From Roseateles amylovorans (GTDB lineage Bacteria > Pseudomonadota > Gammaproteobacteria > Burkholderiales > Burkholderiaceae_C): a stretch of DNA of 64,000 nucleotides. The notes under the pieces were generated by a model. It saw only the letters and a list, made by a program, of their open reading frames with translations, was not told the origin of the DNA and did no database searches. Where the stretch lies: assembly GCF_025398155.2 (NCBI RefSeq), contig NZ_CP104562.2, positions 3,782,001 through 3,846,000 on the forward strand, read 5' to 3'. This document shows, in pieces, positions 27,831-40,870 of this stretch. A program made the position numbers and the translations under genes. How positions within the stretch are numbered: position 1 is the stretch's first letter; each line of letters opens with the position of its first letter.

Positions 27831-28715
27831 ATGAACACCGAACCCACCCTCCGACTGCCTCGCGCCGCTGATCGCCTCCGCCAGTGGGCCACGCTGGCGC
27901 TGATGGGTGCGGCGATCGGTCTCCATGCCCTGCCGTCGGCGCATGCGGCCCGCGACGCCACAACGGCCAAGGCACCGTCGCCCACGGCCGCCTCGCCCAC
28001 GCTGGCCCGGATCAAACGCAGCGGTGAGCTCCGCGTCTGCATCTGGCCCGACTACTACGGCATCACCTTCCGCAATCCGCGCAACGGCCAGCTCGGCGGC
28101 ATCGACATCGACCTGTCCGCCGCCTTGGCCAAGGACCTCGGCGCCCAGCTGCACTATGTCGAATCCTCCTTCGGCACACTGGCGGACGACCTGACCGGCA
28201 GCCGCTGCGACATTGCCATGTTCGCCGTCGGCATCACGCCGCAGCGCCGAGAACGCCTGGCCTTCAGCGCTCCCTATCTGCAGAGCGACATCTATGCGGT
28301 CACCACCCGCGCCAACCGGGTCGTCAAGCGCTGGGAGGACATCGATCGGCCGGGCGTGGTCGTTGCCGTGCAGGCCGGCACCTTCATGGAACCGGTGATG
28401 GCGGACCGCCTGAAGCAGGCCACCCTGCAGGTAGTGCGCCCGCCCGCCACGAGGGAAGCGGAGCTCGAGGCCGGCCGCGTGGACGTCTTCATGACCGACT
28501 ATCCCTACAGCCGTCGCCTGCTCGACAACGCCGACTGGATGCGCCTGGTGAGCCCGCCCGCACCGTTCCACGTGCTGCCCTATGGGTATGCGGTGCGGCC
28601 CGGCGACGCCGCCTGGCTGGCGCGCGTGAACGAGTTCGTGGCCGCCATCCAGCGCGACGGCCGGCTGGAGGCGGCTGCCAGCCGCCACGGGCTCTCCGCC
28701 ATCGTGGTGCATTGA
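27831..28715 (+). CDS. Periplasmic amino-acid-type solute-binding protein
   Basis: A 294-residue family-3 binding protein. Signal peptide WATLALMGAAIGLHALPSAHAA, then the fold begins LARIKRSGELRVCIWPDYYG, with GGIDIDLSAALAKDL, DIAMFAVGITPQRRERLAFS and VAVQAGTFMEP. The Arg in the TPQRRE segment matches the carboxylate-binding position of amino-acid binders. No transporter genes are near; it ends four bases before a membrane kinase, so it is probably the ligand-sensing partner of that kinase. Confidence 0.85.
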   Translation: MNTEPTLRLPRAADRLRQWATLALMGAAIGLHALPSAHAARDATTAKAPSPTAASPTLARIKRSGELRVCIWPDYYGITFRNPRNGQLGGIDIDLSAALAKDLGAQLHYVESSFGTLADDLTGSRCDIAMFAVGITPQRRERLAFSAPYLQSDIYAVTTRANRVVKRWEDIDRPGVVVAVQAGTFMEPVMADRLKQATLQVVRPPATREAELEAGRVDVFMTDYPYSRRLLDNADWMRLVSPPAPFHVLPYGYAVRPGDAAWLARVNEFVAAIQRDGRLEAAASRHGLSAIVVH

Positions 28716-28719
28716 CCCC

Positions 28720-31221
28720 ATGCCGCTGAGCCAGCTCATGTCCAACCGACTGGCGCGCTCGGCCGTGCTGGCCGGCGTGTTGCTGGCCTTGGCCGCCCTG
28801 GTCGGCGTGTTGCTGGTGGCCTGGCAGAGCCGGCGGGCAGCCCTCGAATCCGGTGCCGAGCGCACTCGCCTCCTGGCCCGGGTGCTGGAAGATCAGGCCA
28901 CCCGAACGGTGGATTCCGCCTCTCTGGCGCTGAGCACCGTGGCCGAAACCCTGCAGGCGCAACGCGGCGACGACCCCGGCCGGCTGGCCGCCACGCTCAG
29001 TCAGACCGCGGCCGCCCAGCCCTACCTGCGCACGGTCGCGCTGCTGGACGACCAGGGCCGGGTGCTGGCCAGCTCCACGGCGCGCGACGTCGGACGCCAG
29101 ATCGCGTTCGATCGCTGGGGCCCGGTGCCGCCGATGGGCACGCCAACCCTGATGCTGCTGCAACCGGGACGCGGTCTGTCGGATGGCGCTGCCATCCCTC
29201 AGGCCGCCCAGATCCGAGACATCGCCTTCCTCCCCTTGGTGCTGCGATTGAATGTCGGATCGCGACCGTTGATGCTGGTCGCGCTGATCAATCCGGACGC
29301 CTTCGCCAACTACCAGCAAAGCACCATCGAGGGCCACGGCCAGGCGGCGCTGTTCAGCTATGCGGGCCAACTGCTGACGGCCACGTCGGGCCTGTCGCTG
29401 GCGCCCGGCAGTTGGCACCGCGAGCACCACCTGTTCCGCAACGCCCTGCCCGCCCAGGACCACGGCGACTGGCGCGGCATCGGCTTCACCCCCGGGCCGC
29501 AGTTGGTGGCTTACCGCGTCTCGCGCAGTCGGCCGCTGGTCGTGGTCGTCGAGCAATCGGAGCGCGAGGCGCTCGCCGGCTGGCGCGACGGTCTGTGGTG
29601 GGATCTGCTGGCTGCCGTGGTGCTGGAAACACTGATCATCAGCGCGACCCTGGTCACGCTGCGCAGCCTGCATGCCCGGGCCCGCGCGCGCCGCAAGCTG
29701 GATGAGGCCCACCACCGCATCGCCGCCAGCGAACGTGAAATGGCGGTGGTGCTGCGCAGCGTCCAGGAACTGATCTTCCGCACCGATGCACAAGGCCGAC
29801 TGAGCTTCGTCAATGCGCGATGGGCCCTGGTCACCACCGCCGCACCGGAGCAGGTCATGGGCCGCACCGTGGCCGAGCTCACCGCCGAGCCCGACCGCGA
29901 ACGCGTGGCCGCGCTGTTTGCGCCGGGCGAGCGATCCGGCATCCGATCCACTGAAGCCACCTTCCTAACCCCGAATGCCGAGCCGCGCCGCTTCGCGGTG
30001 GCGGTCGTCCCGCTCTCGTCCGGCGATCAGGTGACCGGCTATGCGGGGTCCGCCGTGGACGTGACCGAGCGATTCGCCGCCGAGTCCCGGCTGCAGCATC
30101 AGCTCGACCTGGTCGCCCTGCTGCTGGAGCTCAGCCCGCAGCCCACCTCGATGGTGGACCGCGAGGGCCGTTATGTCCGCGTCAACCGCGCCTGGGAGCA
30201 ATTCACCGGGCGCTCACGCCATGACGTCATCGGCCACCAGGTCCAGCCGCCCATGCCGGAAGCGGACGACGCGCCCGAGAGCTCGGACTGGGTGCCGCTG
30301 GCCGAGGTCCGCGGCCGCAGCCTGCTGCGCTACGAAACCCAGTTGCGCGACCGCGACCGGGACTGCCGGGATGTGGTGGTCAGCAAGGTCGTCGTCCCGG
30401 ACGAGCACCGCCAGCCCGCGGGCGTGCTGTTCACCCTGACCGATGTCTCCGAGTTCCGCCGCGCCGAGCGCGCCATCCTGGAGGCCAAGGAAGCCGCGGA
30501 AGAAGCGTCCCGGGTGAAGTCTGAATTCATCGCCAACATCAGCCATGAACTGCGCACCCCGCTGCAGTCCATCATCGGTTATTCGGAGCTGGGCATGTCG
30601 CGGGGGCAGGCGGTCGCGCCGAAGCTGCATTCGATGTTCGAGGCCATCCACGGCTCCGGCCAGCGCATGCTGACCCTGGTCAACGACCTGCTGGATGTGG
30701 CGAAGTTTGAAAGCGCCGTCGGCACCTTCGACATGGAACGCTGCGACCTGAGGGCCCAGGTCACCAGCGTCGTGCGGGAACTGGATCCGCTGCTGCAGGC
30801 GCGCGGCCTGCGGGTCGACCTGGATCAGTCGATTGTTCCGCTGATCGTGCGCCTGGACCCGCTGCGTTTCCAGCAGGTGGTGCGCAATGTGCTGGCCAAT
30901 GCGATCCGGTTCTCTCCCGCGGGCAGCCTCATCGATCTCCGGACCGAGGCCACGCCGCAAGGCGAGGCCCATGTGGCGGTGCTCGATCGCGGCCCCGGCA
31001 TTCCCGAGCCGGAGCTGGAAACCATCTTCGAGGCCTTCGTGCAGTCCAGCGCCACCAAGGACGGCTCCGGCGGCACGGGGCTGGGCCTGGCCATCAGCCG
31101 CAAGATCATGACCATGCTCGATGGCCGCATCCATGCCGGGAACCGACCCGGCGGCGGTGCGGTGTTCCATCTTCACCTGCCGCTGCGGCCCGCCGCCGAC
31201 AGCGGCTTCGGCCTGCTCTGA
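28720..31221 (+). CDS. Membrane sensor kinase, dCache-PAS-PAS-HisKA-HATPase
   Basis: An 833-residue kinase. Two membrane helices (about residues 13-35 and 295-320) bracket a large Cache-like periplasmic domain, which could bind a ligand directly or the neighbouring binding protein. Two PAS domains follow (starting near REMAVVLRSVQ and LDLVALLLELS), then HisKA with NISHELRTPLQ (His about 609) and HATPase with NVLANAIRFSP, DRGPGIPE and GGTGLGLAIS. No fused receiver, so it probably signals to the separate receivers of this island. Confidence 0.92.
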   Translation: MPLSQLMSNRLARSAVLAGVLLALAALVGVLLVAWQSRRAALESGAERTRLLARVLEDQATRTVDSASLALSTVAETLQAQRGDDPGRLAATLSQTAAAQPYLRTVALLDDQGRVLASSTARDVGRQIAFDRWGPVPPMGTPTLMLLQPGRGLSDGAAIPQAAQIRDIAFLPLVLRLNVGSRPLMLVALINPDAFANYQQSTIEGHGQAALFSYAGQLLTATSGLSLAPGSWHREHHLFRNALPAQDHGDWRGIGFTPGPQLVAYRVSRSRPLVVVVEQSEREALAGWRDGLWWDLLAAVVLETLIISATLVTLRSLHARARARRKLDEAHHRIAASEREMAVVLRSVQELIFRTDAQGRLSFVNARWALVTTAAPEQVMGRTVAELTAEPDRERVAALFAPGERSGIRSTEATFLTPNAEPRRFAVAVVPLSSGDQVTGYAGSAVDVTERFAAESRLQHQLDLVALLLELSPQPTSMVDREGRYVRVNRAWEQFTGRSRHDVIGHQVQPPMPEADDAPESSDWVPLAEVRGRSLLRYETQLRDRDRDCRDVVVSKVVVPDEHRQPAGVLFTLTDVSEFRRAERAILEAKEAAEEASRVKSEFIANISHELRTPLQSIIGYSELGMSRGQAVAPKLHSMFEAIHGSGQRMLTLVNDLLDVAKFESAVGTFDMERCDLRAQVTSVVRELDPLLQARGLRVDLDQSIVPLIVRLDPLRFQQVVRNVLANAIRFSPAGSLIDLRTEATPQGEAHVAVLDRGPGIPEPELETIFEAFVQSSATKDGSGGTGLGLAISRKIMTMLDGRIHAGNRPGGGAVFHLHLPLRPAADSGFGLL

Positions 31222-31385
31222 CCCGTCGCCCTCATGAGCACCCGCCGCCTCGCCACAATTTCAGCAGGCAGCGGCAATTTCGCAAGTTCGGGCCGGCCGC
31301 GCCGGCACCGCATGCGCACAGGTGCTGCAGCTCAGGTAGGCTGCATTCACGTCCTCGCGGTCTGTGAGTTTCAGGGAGTCTGTCC

Positions 31386-32829
<1,444 letters not shown>

Positions 32830-32837
<8 letters not shown>

Positions 32838-33389
32838 GCGCATCCTGATCGTCGACGACGAACCCGGCATCCTGCATGCGTTGCAGCGGCTGCTGCACCA
32901 CGGCCTGACCTCGGCCGACGGTCACCGCTATCTGGTGGATGAATGCAGCGATGGCGCGCAGGCGCTGGAGATGGCGCATCGCCGGGTCTATGCCCTGGCG
33001 ATCTCCGACTACCGGATGCCGGTGATGAGCGGCGTGGACTTTCTCACCCAGCTGCGCACGCTGCAGCCGGAATGCGGTCGCATCATCGTCTCGGGTTATG
33101 CCGACCTGAATGCCCTGGTGCGCGCGGTCAACGACGCCGCCATTGCCCGCTTCATCTCCAAGCCCTGGGCCGACTATGAGCTGCTCAGCGCTGTGCGCGA
33201 GGTGCTGCATGTGCGGGGGCTGACCCGCGAGAACCTGCGGCTGGCCGATCTGGTGCGGCAACAGCAGGGCTTGATCAGCGTGCAGGACGCCGAACTGCGG
33301 CGACTGGAACAGCTCGAACCCGGCATCACCCAGGTCACCTGGGCCGATGATGGCTCGTTCATCCTGGAAGACCCGGGCGAGGTGAAGCT

Positions 33390-33393
<4 letters not shown>
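32830..33393 (+). CDS. Response regulator with C-terminal coil
   Basis: A 187-residue protein with a receiver (ILIVDDEPGI; Asp60 in AISDYRMPVMSG; Thr/Ser position in IIVSGYADLN; Lys in ISKPWAD) and a 60-residue helical tail without a known output. The receiver belongs to the same subtype as the one in the preceding REC-HD-GYP protein (ISKPW/IAKPW). Overlaps both neighbours, so it is translated as part of the operon and likely is the partner of the PAS kinase that follows. Confidence 0.9.
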
Positions 33394-35612
<2,219 letters not shown>

Positions 35613-35636
35613 GCCCACGGATCACCAAACCATCGA

Positions 35637-35987
35637 CTAAGGCAGCGGTGGCTTTGCTGGGGGCAGCGGCAACGGTCGCACCCGCTTCACCTCGGCCCTC
35701 ACCGCGCGCAACAAGGCCTGGAGCGCCTCATCGCCCCCGGACGCCACCACCCGCACGACATGGGTGCGACCGTCCTGTTCGACCGTCAGGGTGTCGGTGG
35801 TTTGATCTGCGGCCCCTTTGGCCAGTCGGCCGACCGTGGCGGGCAGCTCGAAGAAACGCGCTGCCAGCACCAGGCGATGCCACTCGGCCTGCACCGACGC
35901 CTCGAACGCGTCGACATCGATCTCGATCGGCCTTTGCAGGCCCGGCAGATAGGCCAACCCACCGCTGGTCTGGAATCGAATCCGCAT
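35637..35987 (-). CDS. Emfourin-like M4 protease inhibitor
   Basis: A 116-residue protein beginning MRIRFQTSGGLAYLPGL, the opening typical of emfourin, the protein inhibitor of protealysin, with the later DALQALL-type helix and a Pro-rich end. It lies directly downstream of a protealysin-like M4 gene on the same strand, the arrangement of the protealysin operon in Serratia. It would keep the cognate protease inactive inside the cell. The longer frame to 36113 only translates a repeat array. Confidence 0.72.
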   Translation of the reverse strand: MRIRFQTSGGLAYLPGLQRPIEIDVDAFEASVQAEWHRLVLAARFFELPATVGRLAKGAADQTTDTLTVEQDGRTHVVRVVASGGDEALQALLRAVRAEVKRVRPLPLPPAKPPLP

Positions 35988-35996
35988 GACGGGTCT

Positions 35997-36066
35997 CGTT
36001 TTTCGTCGATCGTTTTTCGTCGATTGTTTCTCGTCGATCGTTTCTTGTCGCTTTGTTCTTGTCGCT
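35997..36066 (+). repeat. 14-bp tandem repeat upstream of the inhibitor gene
   Basis: Five units: cgtttttcgtcgat twice, then tgtttctcgtcgat, cgtttcttgtcgct and ttgttcttgtcgct, between the protealysin-like gene and the emfourin-like start (ten bases away). AT-richer than the surroundings. Confidence 0.9.
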
Positions 36067-36127
36067 CGGAGGGCGTTTCGCGTGGGAGGGACGCCGTGTG
36101 GCGGATGTCCCACGCCCTGCGCCAGCC

Positions 36128-37216
36128 CTACACCTTGATCCCGACCGCCGCCCAGCCGTCCACCACCGCCTGGCGCTGCGGGCTCGCGGCCCCGTACAGG
36201 CGTCGCGCCACATCGACCGTCACCGACGCAAAGCGCTTGAAGCCGGTGTTGGGTTTGACCCGGGCATCCCGCAGCGCCTCGTACCAGATGCGCCCAGCCT
36301 GCTCCCAGGCAAAGCCGCCGATCTTCACCGCCGCCTGATAGAACGCATGGTTCGGAATACCGGAATTGATGTGCACGCCGCCGTTGTCCTCGAAGGTGTT
36401 CACGAACTGGTCCATGTGCTTGGGCTGCGGATCCTTGCCCAGCACCGGATCATCAAATGCGGAGCCGGGATCCTTCATCGATCGCAGCGCCACACCCTTG
36501 ACCTTCGCCGTGAGCAGCCCGGCGCCGATCAGCCAGTCGGCCGCATCGGCCTTCTGCTGGAGCTTGTACTGCTTGATCAGCGAGCCGAAGACATCGGACA
36601 TCGATTCATTCAGCGCGCCCGCCTGGTTGAAGTACTGCAGCTTGGCTTCGTCCTCGGTGACGCCATGGGCCAGCTCATGACCGATCACGTCCAGCGACAC
36701 GGTGAAGCGGTTGAACAGATCACCGTCCCCATCGCCAAACACCATCTGCACCGAATTCCAGAACGCGTTGTTGTAATCCACGCCGAAATGCACCGTCGCC
36801 TCCAGTGGCAGGCCGGCGTCGTCAATCGAGTTGCGGTCGTAGGCCTCGGCAAAGAACTCGAAGGTGGCGCCCAGGCCGTCGTAGGCCTCGTCCACCGCCA
36901 CATCACCCGATGGTGGCTGCCCCTCGGCCCGCATCAGCGTGCCCGGCAGGGTCTCGGTCTGCTTGGCGCTGTAGATGCTGCGGCGCTGGGTGGGCGGCAC
37001 TGGCGCGGCCAATGCCGACAGATGCGGCTGCACATTGCTCGCAGCCTGCCCCGCCAGCCGCAGCGACCGCAAGGTGCCGTCCAGCCCCTTGGTCCGGAGC
37101 GCCATGTCCCGCTGCTGCGGGGTGCCGTTCTGGGCAATCTTGTCCAGCAAGTAAGGCGGAAGGATGCAAAAGATGGAATGGCGATGAGCGGAATGTTTCG
37201 GATGTCGGCAACGCAT
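36128..37216 (-). CDS. Protealysin-like M4 metallopeptidase
   Basis: A 362-residue thermolysin-family zinc protease with a short propeptide instead of the long secretory one. Start ATG 37216 (GGAG eight bases before) gives a basic N terminus and the conserved short-propeptide segment CILPPYLLDKIAQNG. Zinc motif HELAHG at His180-Glu181-His184, third ligand Glu in GALNESMSDVFG, catalytic His in the later HINSGIPNHAFYQ region. No signal peptide, as in protealysin, which may act inside cells or leave by a non-classical route. Paired with the emfourin-like gene. Confidence 0.88.
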   Translation of the reverse strand: MRCRHPKHSAHRHSIFCILPPYLLDKIAQNGTPQQRDMALRTKGLDGTLRSLRLAGQAASNVQPHLSALAAPVPPTQRRSIYSAKQTETLPGTLMRAEGQPPSGDVAVDEAYDGLGATFEFFAEAYDRNSIDDAGLPLEATVHFGVDYNNAFWNSVQMVFGDGDGDLFNRFTVSLDVIGHELAHGVTEDEAKLQYFNQAGALNESMSDVFGSLIKQYKLQQKADAADWLIGAGLLTAKVKGVALRSMKDPGSAFDDPVLGKDPQPKHMDQFVNTFEDNGGVHINSGIPNHAFYQAAVKIGGFAWEQAGRIWYEALRDARVKPNTGFKRFASVTVDVARRLYGAASPQRQAVVDGWAAVGIKV

Positions 37217-37453
37217 GAACAACTCCAATGAACAAGGATCAGAGACAGTCGAACAGATCGGAATGGCGGGAACTGGCAGCAGTGTTGCGCTGTGGCAGGC
37301 CCCCACCATCCTGCCAGCTTCTGACGGCGCCCCGTGCAAGCCGCCCGCCGGCCGGCGCGCACCGCGGCGGTGCCTCGCCGCCAGCTTTTCACGATCCCTT
37401 CAAACAGGGACACCGAATCCCCCATCTCGGCGTTGGGTCACCCGGTTGTGCGA

Positions 37454-37483
37454 TTGATGTCCACCTCGATCCAGGTCTAGTAT
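37454..37483 (+). promoter_or_regulatory. Candidate promoter for the 32-residue ORF
   Basis: TTGATG (37454-37459) and TAGTAT (37478-37483) with an 18-base spacer, about 100 bases before the small ORF. Confidence 0.4.
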
Positions 37484-37580
37484 TGATCGCTCCGGCCTGG
37501 TCGATTTCGCTGCCGCCCCTGCGCAAGGAACGACCTGGCCGCCGCCGCAACTCAGCCATCCGGCAGTCAGGAGCAGCACA

Positions 37581-37679
37581 ATGATTGAAGTGATCGGCGC
37601 CATCCTCGTCGGGGCCTTTGCCCTCACCTTCGTGGTCCTGTGCGTAGGACCCATGATGCTCAAGTCCGAAGACAAATGA
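37581..37679 (+). CDS. 32-residue single-pass membrane peptide
   Basis: A short ORF beginning MIEVIGAILVGAFALTF, one hydrophobic helix (residues about 4-25) and a polar KSEDK tail. GGAG lies nine bases before ATG, a promoter-like sequence precedes it and a strong hairpin follows the stop, so it looks like an independent transcription unit. Not recognised; it differs from CydX and KdpF patterns. It is just upstream of the ybhP-clsB-ybhN-like set. Confidence 0.6.
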   Translation: MIEVIGAILVGAFALTFVVLCVGPMMLKSEDK

Positions 37680-37686
37680 GCCCCGG

Positions 37687-37720
37687 GTGAGCGAGGCGGC
37701 CTGCGGGCCGCCTCGCTCAC
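37687..37720 (+). terminator. Strong hairpin after the 32-residue ORF
   Basis: Perfect 14-base-pair stem gtgagcgaggcggc / gccgcctcgctcac with loop ctgcgg, eight bases after the stop. No T-run follows. Confidence 0.75.
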
Positions 37721-37755
37721 CGCACCGGGCACATGGCTTGCCTCCCAGGCAGGTC

Positions 37756-38493
37756 ATGAAATTCACCGTCCTGACCGTCAACCTCCACAAGGGCTTCGGC
37801 TTCTTCAACCGCCGCTTCATCCTGCATGAATTGCGGGAGGCCGTGCGGGCAGTGTCGGCCGACGTGGTCTTCCTGCAGGAAGTCCTCGGCGAGCATGACC
37901 TCCATGCCGCCCGTGTACCGACCTGGCCACAGACCCCGCATTACGAATTCCTGGCCGACAGCCTCTGGAGCGACTTCGCCTACGGCCGCAATGCGGTCTA
38001 TCCGCAGGGCCATCACGGCAATGCGCTGTTGTCGAAGTTCGCCATCGTCCATCACACCAACCATGATGTGTCGATCGCCGGCCCCGAGCGCCGCGGTCTG
38101 CTGCACAGCGTGCTCAAGCTCGCAGACGGTCGTGAGCTGCATGCCATCTGCGTGCACCTGGGCCTGCGCGAATCCCATCGCCAGCGGCAGGTCGAGCGCC
38201 TGTGCCTGCTGATCAACAGCCTGCCGCCGGATGCACCGGTGATCGTCGCGGGCGACTTCAACGACTGGCGCCAGCGCGCCCACCGCATGCTGAGCCGCTG
38301 CGCCGGGCTGGCCGAGGTGTTCGTGAAGTCCACCGGTGCGGCCGCCCGCACCTTCCCGGCCCGTTGGCCCTTGCTGCCGCTGGACCGCATCTATGTGCGG
38401 GGCGCCTCGGTCCAGCATCCCATCGTGCTGCCGCGCAAGCCGTGGTCGCACCTGTCCGACCATGCGCCGCTGGCGGCGGAGATCAGCCTGTGA
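37756..38493 (+). CDS. ybhP: Endonuclease/exonuclease/phosphatase-family protein (YbhP-like)
   Basis: A 245-residue protein of the EEP metal-dependent fold: TVLTVNLHKG, VFLQEV (catalytic Glu), ICVHLGLR, VIVAGDFNDW and SDHAPLAAEI. Operon order with a ClsB-like and a YbhN-like gene is the same as ybhP-ybhO-ybhN in Escherichia coli. The enzyme probably hydrolyses a phosphodiester linked to lipid metabolism, not proven. Stop overlaps the next start (GTGA). Confidence 0.85.
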   Translation: MKFTVLTVNLHKGFGFFNRRFILHELREAVRAVSADVVFLQEVLGEHDLHAARVPTWPQTPHYEFLADSLWSDFAYGRNAVYPQGHHGNALLSKFAIVHHTNHDVSIAGPERRGLLHSVLKLADGRELHAICVHLGLRESHRQRQVERLCLLINSLPPDAPVIVAGDFNDWRQRAHRMLSRCAGLAEVFVKSTGAAARTFPARWPLLPLDRIYVRGASVQHPIVLPRKPWSHLSDHAPLAAEISL

Positions 38494-39785
38494 AACTGCC
38501 CGACTGGACCGAAGGCAACCGCCTCGAGCTGCTGGAAAACGGCGAGGAGTATTTCCCCGCCGTGTTCTCCGCCATCGAAGCCGCCGAACGCGAAATCCTG
38601 GTGGAGACCTTCATCCTGTTCGAGGACAAGGTCGGCCTGGCGCTCCATGCGGTGCTGGTCGCAGCCGCCCGGCGCGGGGTGCGGGTGGACATGACGGTCG
38701 ACGGCTTCGGCTCGCCCGAGCTGTCGGAATCGTTCGTGCGCGGCCTCACCGAGGCCGGCGTGCGGCTGCATGTGTTCGATCCACCGCCTCGACTGTCCCG
38801 CCGGCTCAAACCGTTTCGGCGGCTGCACCGCAAGATCGTGGTGGTCGATGGCCGGGTGGGCTTCATCGGCGGCATCAATTTCTCGGCGGATCACCTGATC
38901 GATTTCGGCCCCGAGGCCAAGCAGGACTATGCGGTGCGGGTGGAGGGCCCCGTGGTGGCCCAGTTGCGCCGCATCACCCGCGAGATCCTGGCCCCCGCCA
39001 TGGCGCGCCGCCGCTGGTGGCCGCAGCGCCATGCCGGCGCCGATGCCAATGATCCCGCCGCCCTGCCGCCCCGCGCCGGCGAGGCCAAGGCGCTGGTGGT
39101 GATCCGGGACAACCATCGCCATCGGGATGACATCGAACGCATCTACCGCCTGGCCCTGCATTCGGCCCGGCACGAAGTGATCATCGCCAACGCGTATTTC
39201 TTTCCCGGCTTCCGATTGCTGCGGAGCATGCAGCTGGCGGCCAAGCGCGGTGTGGCGGTGCATCTGATCCTGCAAGGGCAACCCGACATCGCCTGGGCCC
39301 GTTGGGCGGCGCACATGGTCTATGACCGGCTGATGAGCGCTGGCGTGCACATCCACGAATACTGTGAGCGACCGATGCACGGCAAGGTGGCGCTGGTGGA
39401 CCGCGAATGGGCCACGGTGGGCAGCAGCAACCTGGACCCGCTCAGCCTGTCGCTGAACCTGGAATCCAATCTGGTCATCCAGGACCGCGACTTCAACGTC
39501 GCCCTGCGTGACAAGCTGCTGCCGCTGATGCGCGACAGCTGTGTCAAGCTGGAAATGGCCCAGACCGCCTCGCGACGCTGGTGGTGGCGATTGGGCGTGA
39601 GCACCCTGGTCTTCCATGTGATGCGGCACTTTCCGCGCTGGCTGGCACGGCTGCCGCGACAGCCCCAACCGGTGGTTCCCGCCGAGCAGACACCGGTGGT
39701 CGTGACCGTCGCCAAGTCGGCGGCCACGGAGGCTTGGCAATGGGATCCCGGCATGAAGCAACTGAGCAAGGACGCGGCGGATTGA
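38490..39785 (+). CDS. clsB: Cardiolipin synthase B-like phospholipase D-family enzyme
   Basis: A 431-residue protein with two HKD motifs: HRKIVVVDGRVGFIGG (about residue 113) and HGKVALVDREWATVGSSNLD (about residue 298), the paired active sites of the phospholipase D family. The opening FPAVFSAIEAAEREILVETFI matches ClsB. It would make cardiolipin or related lipids by transphosphatidylation. GTG start overlaps the ybhP-like stop. Confidence 0.9.
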   Translation: MKLPDWTEGNRLELLENGEEYFPAVFSAIEAAEREILVETFILFEDKVGLALHAVLVAAARRGVRVDMTVDGFGSPELSESFVRGLTEAGVRLHVFDPPPRLSRRLKPFRRLHRKIVVVDGRVGFIGGINFSADHLIDFGPEAKQDYAVRVEGPVVAQLRRITREILAPAMARRRWWPQRHAGADANDPAALPPRAGEAKALVVIRDNHRHRDDIERIYRLALHSARHEVIIANAYFFPGFRLLRSMQLAAKRGVAVHLILQGQPDIAWARWAAHMVYDRLMSAGVHIHEYCERPMHGKVALVDREWATVGSSNLDPLSLSLNLESNLVIQDRDFNVALRDKLLPLMRDSCVKLEMAQTASRRWWWRLGVSTLVFHVMRHFPRWLARLPRQPQPVVPAEQTPVVVTVAKSAATEAWQWDPGMKQLSKDAAD

Positions 39786-39796
39786 CGCGCTCGCCC

Positions 39797-40789
39797 ATGC
39801 CACCCCATCCGGTTGAGGACGTCCGCCATCGAGGCGCTTCCCATGGCCCGCTCACCGCACGGGACCCGATCCCTGCCCAGGCGCGCGTGCACTGGGGCCG
39901 CTGGCTGAGCGCCGCCTTCGGTCTCGCGGTGATGGCCCTGCTGGTGTGGGCCGCGCGAAAGATCGACTGGCAGGAGGTCCTGGACGCGCTGAAGCAAGTG
40001 CCGGCGACGGCGCTGGTGGCTGCCGGGTTGCTGTGCGTGCTCAGCCACCTGATCTACAGCAGCTACGACCTGGTGGGACGCGCCTGGACCGGTCACACGC
40101 TGCCGGTGCGCCGGGTGATGCTCATCACCTTCATCAGCTACGCCTTCAACCTCAACCTGGGCTCGCTGGTCGGCGGCATTGCGATGCGGCTGCGGCTGTA
40201 TGCGCGGGAGGGCCTGAAACATCCGGTCCCCACGCAGGTGCTGGCCCTCAGCCTGACCACCAACTGGCTGGGCTACGGTTTGCTGGCGGGGTTGCTCTTC
40301 CTGATGGGCTGGCTGGCACCGCCACCGGAGTGGCCGGTGAGCGCCTCCGCCTTGCGCGGGCTGGGCGCGCTGATGCTGGGAGTGGTGGCCACCTATCTCG
40401 CCCTGTGCGCGTTCTCGCCTCGCCGGGAGCTTCGGCTGCGCGGACATGCGATGGTGCTGCCGGGCCTGCGGCTGGCGCTGATGCAGTTGCTGGTGTCCTC
40501 GGCCAACTGGCTCACGATGGGCGTGATCCTCTACGTGCTGCTGCAGCAGGGCGTGCCCTACGGCACCACGCTGGCGGTGTTGCTGGTGGCCGCGGTCGCG
40601 GGCGTCATCGCCCATGTGCCGGCCGGACTCGGTGTGCTGGAGGGCGTGTTCGTGGCGCTGCTGGGGCCATCGCTGGGCCACGGTCAGGTGCTGGCGGCGC
40701 TCATCGCCTACCGCGCGCTGTACTACCTGCTGCCGCTGGCACTCGCCACCGTCGCCTACTTCATGCTGGAAGCGCGCAGCCGCCGCTGA
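39797..40789 (+). CDS. ybhN: YbhN/LPG-synthase-type flippase-domain membrane protein
   Basis: A 330-residue polytopic membrane protein with about eight helices, including SYAFNLNLGSLVGGIAMRLRLY and AGVIAHVPAGLGVLEGVFVALLG, characteristic of the lysylphosphatidylglycerol synthase transmembrane (UPF0104) family. It starts 12 bases after clsB; YbhN-like proteins are proposed lipid transporters. ATG 39797 is preferred; TTG 39782 is possible. Confidence 0.85.
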   Translation: MPPHPVEDVRHRGASHGPLTARDPIPAQARVHWGRWLSAAFGLAVMALLVWAARKIDWQEVLDALKQVPATALVAAGLLCVLSHLIYSSYDLVGRAWTGHTLPVRRVMLITFISYAFNLNLGSLVGGIAMRLRLYAREGLKHPVPTQVLALSLTTNWLGYGLLAGLLFLMGWLAPPPEWPVSASALRGLGALMLGVVATYLALCAFSPRRELRLRGHAMVLPGLRLALMQLLVSSANWLTMGVILYVLLQQGVPYGTTLAVLLVAAVAGVIAHVPAGLGVLEGVFVALLGPSLGHGQVLAALIAYRALYYLLPLALATVAYFMLEARSRR

Positions 40790-40870
40790 GGGGCGCTCGC
40801 TCCCGCGACCCGCCGCCCGCATCGGCAACTGCCGCAGAGCCGGCCCCTGTGCGGCCTGAGTCGAACGCGA

